Assembly: GCA_017529175.1 (NCBI GenBank)
Contig: JAFXNX010000321.1
Coordinates: 1 to 30,413 of the forward strand
Direction of reading: 5' to 3'
Origin: Clostridia bacterium
GTDB lineage: Bacteria > Bacillota_A > Clostridia > Oscillospirales > CAG-272
DNA: 30,413 nt
Shown here: positions 8,458-14,904 of the stretch, one piece after another
Numbering within the stretch: the first letter of the stretch is position 1
Layout: each line of letters starts with the position of its first letter
Program-made: the position numbers and the translations under genes
The notes under the pieces: generated by a model
What the model was told of the DNA's origin: nothing
Database searches by the model: none
What the model saw: the letters and a program-made list of their open reading frames with translations, nothing else

Positions 8458-9678
8458 ATGCCGAACACGTTCCACACGACAAACGTCCTTCTTCCCCGTT
8501 TTGACGCCGGATGCGATAAATGGGAGAGCTGGTCCGTCATAGCCTGCGATCAGTACACCTCCGAGCCGGAATACTGGGAAAGCGTCGATGAGATAACAGG
8601 CGGCGCGCCGTCAACTCTCGGACTTATCCTGCCCGAGGCGTATCTTTCGACCGATCTTAAGGACGAAAAACTTGCCGCGATAAAGAAAAACTCCGACGCG
8701 CTTTGCGACGGTTATCTTAAAGAATACAGTGATTCGATGGTATACGTCGAGCGCACCCTCGCGTCAGGCAAGATCCGTCGCGGGCTCGTAGGCGCGATCG
8801 CTCTTGACGCCTACTCGTTTGAAAAAGGAGCGATCTGCGACGTTCGTCCCACCGAAGGAACCGTAAAAGAGCGCATTCCTCCGCGCGTTGAAGTAAGACG
8901 CGCGTCGGTATATGAGGCGAGCCACGTTATGCTTTTTGGCGAGTGCTCCGACGTTTTCGATCTTCTCACCTCGAAAAAAGACAATATGCCCGTACTTTAC
9001 GACTTTGATCTTATGCTCTCCGGCGGGCATATCACAGGACGCCTCGTTTCCGGCGAGATTCTTTCCAAAGTATCACAACTTATATCGGAATATGAGAATG
9101 AAAGGCGCAAGAGCGGCGCGATGATCTACGGCGTCGGCGACGGCAACCATTCTCTCGCTTCCGCAAAGGCGTATCTTGAAGAAGTGCGGATGGCGAAAGG
9201 CGACGACTCCCTCGCGCGCGACGCGCTCGTCGAGCTCGTTCCGATCACCGACGGCGCGATAGTTTTCGAGCCGATATACAAAACTGTCGTCGGCGCTGAT
9301 TTTACAGATCTTATCTCATATATCAAAGGACGCGCCGCGGAAAACGAGGGAAAAGAGACTCTCGTGACTGCGTACTGCGGAGCGGAAAAGACCTCGTTGT
9401 CTATCCCCGTTTCCGACAGCGAAATACTCTGCGGAGTTCTTCAAGGATATATCGACGACTATATTTCGCTTCACGGCGGCAAGTGCGACTACATCCACGG
9501 CAAAGAAAACCTCATCGCTCTCACAAAGGACGGAGTCGTCGGATTTGTCTTCGACGGCATCGACAAGAGCGATCTTTTCCCGTACGTATCAAAGAACGGC
9601 GTGCTTCCGCGCAAGACCTTCTCGATGGGCGAAGCGTGCGAAAAACGCTACTACACAGAGCTGAGACGGATCAAATAA
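8458..9678 (+). CDS. DUF1015 family protein
   Basis: A 406-aa cytosolic protein with the hallmarks of the DUF1015 family: the N-terminal CDQYTSEPEYW segment, the VRPTEGTVKERIPPR stretch, and the VGDGNHSLASAKA motif (226-238), whose Asp/His pair is the most conserved part of the family and looks like an active site. No transmembrane segment or signal peptide is seen. The biochemical role is not established to my knowledge. The gene stands alone with its own promoter and terminator, so context does not point to a pathway. Length is normal for the family and no frame damage is evident. Confidence 0.85.
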   Translation: MPNTFHTTNVLLPRFDAGCDKWESWSVIACDQYTSEPEYWESVDEITGGAPSTLGLILPEAYLSTDLKDEKLAAIKKNSDALCDGYLKEYSDSMVYVERTLASGKIRRGLVGAIALDAYSFEKGAICDVRPTEGTVKERIPPRVEVRRASVYEASHVMLFGECSDVFDLLTSKKDNMPVLYDFDLMLSGGHITGRLVSGEILSKVSQLISEYENERRKSGAMIYGVGDGNHSLASAKAYLEEVRMAKGDDSLARDALVELVPITDGAIVFEPIYKTVVGADFTDLISYIKGRAAENEGKETLVTAYCGAEKTSLSIPVSDSEILCGVLQGYIDDYISLHGGKCDYIHGKENLIALTKDGVVGFVFDGIDKSDLFPYVSKNGVLPRKTFSMGEACEKRYYTELRRIK

Positions 9679-9685
9679 ATATTTA

Positions 9686-9717
9686 CGGAGGAACTTTTCA
9701 CGAGAAAAGTTCCTCCG
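9686..9717. repeat. Perfect 14-bp inverted repeat (AACTTTTC/GAAAAGTT hairpin family)
   Basis: CGGAGGAACTTTTC, loop ACGA, then the exact complement. It directly follows the DUF1015 stop codon. The core AACTTTTC...GAAAAGTT recurs in the hairpin at 24905-24938, suggesting a dispersed repeat that may also help terminate transcription. Confidence 0.75.
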
Positions 9718-9741
9718 CTCCTCTTCAAAAGACATTTTAAC

Positions 9742-9775
9742 CGGGTCTGCCGCGTTTCGGAACAGACCCGTTTTT
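9742..9775 (+). terminator. Intrinsic terminator of the DUF1015 gene
   Basis: CGGGTCTG (9742-9749) pairs with CAGACCCG (9763-9770) and is followed by TTTTT. It lies between two convergent genes. On the minus strand the following T-run is weaker, but it may also serve the lipoprotein gene. Confidence 0.82.
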
Positions 9776-9779
9776 GATT

Positions 9780-11609
9780 TCAATCGATAGTGTTAAAAAG
9801 GATTCCCAACACTCTATCTATGTATTGATTCTCGATCAATTCAATATCGCAGAGCTTTTCGGAACTGTCAAACCTGTATTTTAACATTCCTTTGTCAGTA
9901 AGTATGTAAAACGATAAGTCAGCATCATACTCATTTGACAATGAAGGTGAAATTATCAACGGCAAATATTTCAATATCAAATCGGACTGCTCCGTATCTA
10001 TTTCTTCAAGTATTGCCTCGTCATATTTATATATCTTCTCCGCATATATTATCCCGCAAGGTTCATACTCTCCCTCGTTCAGTTCGGATATCATAAAACA
10101 AAAATTATCACCGTCGGTCAATATGTCCATGACCTTAACGCCGAACAGCTTTATAGAAGAATCATTGGAATTGAGCATTTCCTTTATTTCATCGTAATTA
10201 AACGGCGCGGAGTTCATATAACCCATTAGTTGAAACGATGAAACGACAGATAACAGTTTGTCGTTTGAAACATTTATTAAGTTATCTTTGTTTGCTTCTT
10301 TCAGGATCAGACCATCTCCGATACCTTCAGATGAACGGTCATTTTCAATGCTCTTTCCCCAATATTCTCCGTCGAAATCGTCAATGACGATATCGCCGTC
10401 TTTTACTCCTATATCGCACACCTTTTCGGTATACGCTCCCACCTCGTCGGGAATATTGAAAACGATTTTTATCTTTCCGTCCTCCGTCCTGAAGGATATT
10501 TTGCACCACGTATAATTGAAAGTGTTCTGATATTTGATCTGTCCGTCGGCGTAAGAAGTAACGACGAAGGTGAAGAGTCCCGACGTCGGGCCGTAGGAGA
10601 CGGTACACTCTTCGTCCGTTCCGTCTCCGTCTATATCGAAGGAGGCGCGGTCGAGCACCGGAACATTGACAAACTCGCTCACGCCGTTATCGACAGGGAG
10701 CGATTCTGTCACCGTTCCGTCGAACGTACGGTAAAGATACGTCTCGCCGTCCGATATCCAGTTGCCTTCCGGGAAGAAATCGAGTGCGACCGACACGACC
10801 TTCAGCTCCGTTGCGGATATTATCTGAAATTCGATCTCCGTCTTTATTCTGTCCTGATCTTTTGCAAAGATCTTGTCGCCTGTAACCGTATACTTTCCGC
10901 CGAGCGACCATGACGTCGCAATACTCGCGCCGCAGTGCCACGACATGTCGTCCGTGTTGAAGAAGACGTACGGAGAAGACTCTTCGTCTCCGTCTTTGGT
11001 ATAGATGCCGTCCTTGACCGAGTCGTAAATGTAATTGTTATAAACCGTGCAGTGCTTATACCCGGCGTCTGACTGAGAGCTGAAAAGCCCCGCTTCAATG
11101 CCTTCCCAGGTCGCCTCGGGATCGTCGACAAGAACGTAGTTGTCATAGTTCGAAAACAGCGCCGTCGACGGAGCTTTGCCGGTGAAGTGAAGCAGATATT
11201 TGAACGTCTCGCGGTATTCGGTCTCGTCCGCGGTACTTTCCCTTGTCGTAACGTTGAATACTTCTCCGTCGTACTCGAGAGAGTAGAAAAACAGCTTCGG
11301 ATAGTTGTCTTTCTCTTCCTCGTACAGCTCCGCGCTGACGTGCTCTTTATCTAAAGTATAATAGTGAGCGAGCAAGACCGACGCTGATTTTTTATCGTTT
11401 GCGTCGTTATAAAATGAATCCCAGACCTCGCCGCCGGAGGTGAGACGTCCGTCTTCAAATACGACGACGTCCGCCGCCTTCGATTTTTCAAGCGCGTCGT
11501 CCGCGGAACAAACGGTATCAAAGAGTCCGTCGGCGCTCTTATTTTCGCCGCAGGAAGCGAGGGAGAGCGCAAATGAGAATACCAATATCAACGCAAATAT
11601 CTTTTTCAT
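9780..11609 (-). CDS. Large lipoprotein downstream of an M56 peptidase, function unknown
   Basis: The 609-aa protein starts with a lipoprotein signal peptide (MKKIFALILVFSFALSLASC), whose lipobox LASC predicts a lipid-anchored Cys20, so it should sit on the outer face of the membrane. The N-terminal part has VVVFEDGRLTSGGEVWDSF and an SVLLAHYYTLD segment that I associate with lipoproteins and domains found beside M56 peptidases in Clostridia. The middle has an acidic DIDGDGTDEE loop that could bind calcium. No enzyme motif is recognised. AAGGAGG precedes the ATG. The M56 gene ends 10 nt upstream, making it the third gene of the BlaI-regulated unit. The C-terminal third is clearly more AT-rich than the rest. 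It may be a sensor, a substrate or an effector of the peptidase. Confidence 0.75.
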   Translation of the reverse strand: MKKIFALILVFSFALSLASCGENKSADGLFDTVCSADDALEKSKAADVVVFEDGRLTSGGEVWDSFYNDANDKKSASVLLAHYYTLDKEHVSAELYEEEKDNYPKLFFYSLEYDGEVFNVTTRESTADETEYRETFKYLLHFTGKAPSTALFSNYDNYVLVDDPEATWEGIEAGLFSSQSDAGYKHCTVYNNYIYDSVKDGIYTKDGDEESSPYVFFNTDDMSWHCGASIATSWSLGGKYTVTGDKIFAKDQDRIKTEIEFQIISATELKVVSVALDFFPEGNWISDGETYLYRTFDGTVTESLPVDNGVSEFVNVPVLDRASFDIDGDGTDEECTVSYGPTSGLFTFVVTSYADGQIKYQNTFNYTWCKISFRTEDGKIKIVFNIPDEVGAYTEKVCDIGVKDGDIVIDDFDGEYWGKSIENDRSSEGIGDGLILKEANKDNLINVSNDKLLSVVSSFQLMGYMNSAPFNYDEIKEMLNSNDSSIKLFGVKVMDILTDGDNFCFMISELNEGEYEPCGIIYAEKIYKYDEAILEEIDTEQSDLILKYLPLIISPSLSNEYDADLSFYILTDKGMLKYRFDSSEKLCDIELIENQYIDRVLGILFNTID

Positions 11610-11619
11610 TTTTTCCTCC

Positions 11620-12531
11620 TTACGCTGCGTTCGTTATCAGCGTGTATATTATAGCGGCGGCGAGGAGCGAAAAGCATATCGCCGAAACGACGCCTATCCG
11701 TTTATATGAAAGTACGTTTTCTATTCTGACTCTCACCTTTGCGCCGCCGAACGCGGATGCGAATGCGGATCTTTTTGTTACTGTATCAAGCAGCGCCGCG
11801 GCGTACTCACGCCTCCCGTCCTCGTCATATCCGCGAAGCGCCGACTCGTCGCATGCAAGCTCGAGATCAGCAAGAAACGCCTTCAGGAATACCCATGAGA
11901 GCGGATTGAACCAATGGACGGCGGCGACGGTGAACGCGAAAACGCGCCACAGATTGTCGCACCTTTTTATATGAGTCCTCTCGTGTTTCAAAACGTGCTT
12001 CAGATCGCGTTCTGCCCATGATACGGGCAGAATTATCCTCGGCCTGACGATACCGTATAACGCGGGGCTCTCGACCTTTTCGGATAAATATACGTTCCCC
12101 ACAAGACGCCTTGAATCCGCGATCTCTCTCATCGTTATGACGTAAAGGATCGCCATAGCGATTATCATGGCGGCAGCGATTGTTATCCATACGAAAGATG
12201 AAATTTTAAATACGTTTTCAAGCGTATCCTCCTTATACGTCAGAGGAAAATAACTGTCTGCCGCCCTGACGTAATTAGACGTTGACATTCTGACGCCGTC
12301 GAAAGGCGCGGCGTTAACGGTTCGCATCACGTATCGCGGGATCAGATTCAATAGGCTGAATCTGCTTGACAGAGAGAACGGCACGCACATCCTGATAAAC
12401 GGCACAGCCCAAAGAAAAACCATCACTCTTCGCGGTATGCGCTTTATTCTTCGTATCAACAATATGACGAGCCCCGCTATTGACGCTGTGACGCTCATAT
12501 TAAGAAGGAAGTAGAAGATTTCCGAAAGCAT
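11620..12531 (-). CDS. M56 family (BlaR1-like) membrane metallopeptidase without sensor domain
   Basis: A polytopic zinc peptidase that probably receives an extracellular signal and leads to cleavage of the partner BlaI-type repressor. From the chosen ATG it is 303 aa. Hydrophobic segments lie near 5-27, 37-55, 110-133 and 280-300. The cytosolic loop carries HERTH (183-187), the HExxH zinc site, followed by ELACDE (224-229) with the expected third ligand. The C-terminal penicillin-binding domain of true BlaR1/MecR1 is missing, so direct beta-lactam sensing is unlikely. A GTG at 12538-12540 overlaps the BlaI stop; the ATG at 12531 is preferred because AAGGTGA is placed correctly before it. Confidence 0.88.
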   Translation of the reverse strand: MLSEIFYFLLNMSVTASIAGLVILLIRRIKRIPRRVMVFLWAVPFIRMCVPFSLSSRFSLLNLIPRYVMRTVNAAPFDGVRMSTSNYVRAADSYFPLTYKEDTLENVFKISSFVWITIAAAMIIAMAILYVITMREIADSRRLVGNVYLSEKVESPALYGIVRPRIILPVSWAERDLKHVLKHERTHIKRCDNLWRVFAFTVAAVHWFNPLSWVFLKAFLADLELACDESALRGYDEDGRREYAAALLDTVTKRSAFASAFGGAKVRVRIENVLSYKRIGVVSAICFSLLAAAIIYTLITNAA

Positions 12532-12536
12532 AGCCG

Positions 12537-12893
12537 TCACCTTTTTTCGATCATTCGCCGAAGCTCGTCGATCTCGGAGGCGGATAGCTCCTCGTCCTCT
12601 ATCAACGCGGAAAAGAGCGCCTTCTTAGATCCGCCGAAGACTTTTTTTATAAGAGACGCAGTCTCGCTCTTTTGCATCTCGCGGCGCGAGACGAGAGGAG
12701 TGCATATAAAGCCCGGGTCTTCCCTCTTTATAAAGCCCTTCGCCTCGAGCTTTTTGATGATCGTATAGGTGGTGTTCTTATTCCATCCGATCCTCTCTCC
12801 GGCGATAACGCTTATTTCTTTTGCCGATACGCTTCCCTTTTCCCATATGATATCCATTATCTTCGCTTCGCTGTCGAAAAGCTTTTCCTGCAT
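12537..12893 (-). CDS. BlaI/MecI/CopY-type transcriptional repressor
   Basis: A 118-aa winged-helix DNA-binding repressor. It begins MQEKLFDSEAKIMDIIWEKG and includes the wing/recognition region NKNTTYTIIKKLEAKGFIKRE, followed by a helical dimerisation tail ending IDELRRMIEKR. This layout and size match BlaI/MecI. A longer reading with 20 more N-terminal residues is rejected because GAGGTGAG lies directly before the ATG at 12891-12893 and the extra residues overlap the operator. Its stop overlaps the start region of the M56 gene, so the two are translationally coupled. It most likely represses its own operon through the palindrome at 12907-12942. Confidence 0.93.
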   Translation of the reverse strand: MQEKLFDSEAKIMDIIWEKGSVSAKEISVIAGERIGWNKNTTYTIIKKLEAKGFIKREDPGFICTPLVSRREMQKSETASLIKKVFGGSKKALFSALIEDEELSASEIDELRRMIEKR

Positions 12894-12906
12894 ATTCTCA
12901 CCTCGC

Positions 12907-12942
12907 AGACTATTACTATAGTCTATACTATCACAATAGTCT
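12907..12942 (-). promoter_or_regulatory. Palindromic operator for the BlaI-type repressor
   Basis: A 36-bp region bounded by AGACTATT and its exact complement AATAGTCT, with internal ACTAT/ATAGT repeats (ACTATAGT near the left end, TACTATCACAATAGT at the right). It can be read as two adjoining dyads. It covers the -10 and most of the spacer of the promoter. The ACTAT/ATAGT core is close to the ACTACA/TGTAGT type expected for BlaI/MecI/CopY sites. Confidence 0.75.
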
Positions 12943-12953
12943 GAATTTGTCAA
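12925..12953 (-). promoter_or_regulatory. Promoter of the BlaI-M56-lipoprotein operon
   Basis: Minus-strand TTGACA (12948-12953), 17-bp spacer, TAGTAT (12925-12930). It is almost fully overlapped by the operator, the expected layout for autorepression. Confidence 0.82.
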
Positions 12954-12992
12954 GCGTTTTCAATATTTTTCATAGTTTTCCATACAAACGAC

Positions 12993-13024
12993 AAATATCC
13001 CGGAAGATAACTCCCGGGATATTT
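12993..13024 (-). terminator. Probable terminator of the small membrane protein gene
   Basis: AAATATCCCGG and CCGGGATATTT form an 11-bp stem around a short loop. On the minus strand it is followed by TTTGTCGTTTG, a moderate T-rich tail. It insulates the BlaI operon promoter from upstream transcription. Confidence 0.6.
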
Positions 13025-13068
13025 AAAGATAAAAAACAAAATTCCAAATTTTCGTATTATACGGTTCG

Positions 13069-13650
13069 TTAAGAAACTGTTTGTTCCGTTTTGTTCTCAC
13101 TGAAACGGTATATACCTGCGAAGATCACGGAAACGATAACGTTTGCCGGGAAAATATTGAATACTGTGGGATGTCCGGTTATGTATCCGAATAATTCAAA
13201 CCGCAATACTAATGCCGAAATACCGCATACAGCGGATAATATTGCAACGATCAAGGACGGCTTTCCTTTCAGCCACAAAACCGCTGCAAACAGCGCCGCA
13301 GTCAAAACGGAAAGAACGGGCTGCAATGCAAAGAATTTCGGAATTGCAGTATAAAAATCTTCATACGGTTCCGTGTCATTCAGATACGTTATAAACTGCG
13401 GATAATATATTCCGATTACAAATATCACCGCAATCGACATAGTAATAGCCGATATCATGGGTTTTCCCACGATCAGAAATGTACCTGTCGCAAGAAGAAA
13501 GATACCTGAAAAAAGATAACATAGATCGTAAAACGTAACGATCCCCCATGAAGCGCCGTCGCTGACCAACGCATAGCCGTAGTACGAGACAAGCACGGCA
13601 AATATACTCAAGAATACTCCCGATATGATCCTCAACATTCTGTTTTTCAT
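13069..13650 (-). CDS. Small polytopic membrane protein, function unknown
   Basis: About 193 aa from the chosen start. Around six hydrophobic segments can be seen, among them IISGVFLSIFAVLVSYYGYA, LFSGIFLLATGTFLIVG, AITMSIAVIFVIGIYY, SVLTAALFAAVLWL, LIVAILSAVCGISALVL and VIVSVIFAGIYRF. No family is recognised and there is no catalytic motif. The ATG at 13648-13650 is preferred over one four codons upstream because GAGGAAT sits properly before it and the first ATG lacks a ribosome binding site. The coding sequence is visibly more AT-rich than its neighbours, which may indicate transfer or just its hydrophobic codon content. No promoter is evident; the mini-hairpin array lies just upstream. Confidence 0.7.
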   Translation of the reverse strand: MKNRMLRIISGVFLSIFAVLVSYYGYALVSDGASWGIVTFYDLCYLFSGIFLLATGTFLIVGKPMISAITMSIAVIFVIGIYYPQFITYLNDTEPYEDFYTAIPKFFALQPVLSVLTAALFAAVLWLKGKPSLIVAILSAVCGISALVLRFELFGYITGHPTVFNIFPANVIVSVIFAGIYRFSENKTEQTVS

Positions 13651-13676
13651 ATAATTCCTCATTAAATGCTTACAGA

Positions 13677-13893
13677 ACTATGAGTCCGGCTGACGCCGGA
13701 CGTTATGATTTTCGCTTGCCTTTCCCCACGAATTGCAATGCAATTCGCCGGGGACCCCAAGGGCGCGAAAAGCTATGATATGATCGCTTTGTTACTTCAA
13801 ACGCTGCCGAAGGCAGCTCATAACTTTGCGAAGCAAATCATAGTTCTAAACTCGCGAAGCGATCATAACTGCGAAAAGCCTGCGGCTTTTCGC
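13677..13893. repeat. Array of mini-hairpins separated by TCATAACT-type spacers
   Basis: Short perfect palindromes follow one another: GTCCGGC/GCCGGAC (13684-13701), a CCCC...GGGG-bounded hairpin with GAATTG/CAATTC inside (13724-13753), GCTGCC-GAA-GGCAGC (13803-13817), TTTGC-GAA-GCAAA (13825-13837), TCGC-GAA-GCGA (13852-13862), and GCGAAAAGCC-TGC-GGCTTTTCGC (13871-13893). The joining sequence is TCATAACT or TCATAGTT on the right side and its complement AACTATGA or GTTATGA on the left. Arms differ between units while loop and spacer are kept. The array ends exactly at the guaA stop codon. No coding potential or T-run is present. Confidence 0.75.
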
Positions 13894-14865
13894 TCATTCC
13901 CATTCTATCGTAGAAACCGGTTTTTCGGATATATCCCAGGCGACGCGGTTGACGCCGGGAACGGTCGCGATTATGCGGTCGCGGATGGCGCAAAGCGTTT
14001 TGAACGGTATCTCGGGAACTGTCGCGGTGACGGCGTCAACTGTATTGACAGCGCGGATCACTACGATCCAGCCCATATATCTCTTTCCGTCCTTGATGCC
14101 GGTCGATTTGATATCGGGGATAGCGCAGAAATACTGCCACGGCACCTCGGGGAGCGCGCCGATCTCTTCGCGGACTATCGCGTCGGCTTCACGGAGCGCC
14201 TCAAGTCTGTCGCGGGTGATGGCTCCGACGCAGCGGACGCCGAGTCCGGGTCCCGGGAACGGCTGACGGTATACCATGCCGTCGGGAAGTCCGAGCTCGT
14301 GGCCTACGACTCTGACCTCGTCCTTATATAGGAATTTTACGGGCTCGACAAGCTCGAAATCGAGTTCCGGAGGAAGTCCTCCGACGTTGTGATGAGCTTT
14401 TACGCCGTCGCTCTCGAGGATATCGGGATATATCGTTCCCTGTCCGAGGAACTTGATGCCGTCGAGCTTCGCCGCCTCTTCAGCGAAAACGTCGATGAAT
14501 TCTTTGCCGATGATCTTTCTTTTCGCTTCGGGGTCGGATACACCCGAGAGCTTATCGAGGAATCTGTCGACCGCGTCGACGTAGATAAGATTTGCTCCGA
14601 GCTGTTCTCTGAATACCTTGATAACCTGCTCAGGCTCTCCTTTTCTGAGTAAACCGTGGTTGACGTGGACGCAGACGAGGCGGTCGCCTATCGCCCTTAT
14701 GAGAAGCGCTGCAACTACCGATGAGTCAACGCCTCCGGAGAGCGCGAGAAGCACCTTACCGTCTCCGATCTGAGCTCTAAGCGCCGCTATCTGTTCATCG
14801 ATGAATGCGCGCGCAAGCTCGGGTGTTGTGATCCTCTGCATTGTTTCAGGTCTTTTGTTGCTCAT
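13894..14865 (-). CDS. guaA: GMP synthase, ATP-pyrophosphatase subunit only
   Basis: Makes GMP from XMP, ATP and ammonia. The 323-aa protein carries the ATP-pyrophosphatase P-loop LALSGGVDSS (40-49), VNHGLLRKGE, FLGQGTIYPD, the QPFPGPGLGVR signature and the dimerisation domain ending STIEWE. The class I glutamine amidotransferase domain that makes up the first 190 or so residues of ordinary bacterial GuaA is absent, and neither neighbour encodes it. The start is secure: ATG 14863-14865 follows GGAGG by 7 nt, with another gene's stop 39 nt upstream. The enzyme must use free ammonia or a glutaminase subunit encoded elsewhere, as in archaeal two-subunit enzymes. Confidence 0.93.
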   Translation of the reverse strand: MSNKRPETMQRITTPELARAFIDEQIAALRAQIGDGKVLLALSGGVDSSVVAALLIRAIGDRLVCVHVNHGLLRKGEPEQVIKVFREQLGANLIYVDAVDRFLDKLSGVSDPEAKRKIIGKEFIDVFAEEAAKLDGIKFLGQGTIYPDILESDGVKAHHNVGGLPPELDFELVEPVKFLYKDEVRVVGHELGLPDGMVYRQPFPGPGLGVRCVGAITRDRLEALREADAIVREEIGALPEVPWQYFCAIPDIKSTGIKDGKRYMGWIVVIRAVNTVDAVTATVPEIPFKTLCAIRDRIIATVPGVNRVAWDISEKPVSTIEWE

Positions 14866-14904
14866 TGTATTTCCTCCGAATTATAAAATATTCAAGATAA
14901 GTCG

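Noticed and set aside
11620..12531. True BlaR1 beta-lactam sensor
   Set aside because: The protein ends after the last membrane helix and lacks the penicillin-binding domain and its SxxK motif.
13677..13893. CRISPR array
   Set aside because: The repeated units are short palindromes with 8-bp joints, spacing is irregular, there is no 25-40 bp direct repeat and no cas gene nearby.
14866..14890. TATAAT just upstream of guaA as a -10 element
   Set aside because: It abuts the ribosome binding site, which would leave almost no leader, and no -35 stands at the right distance.
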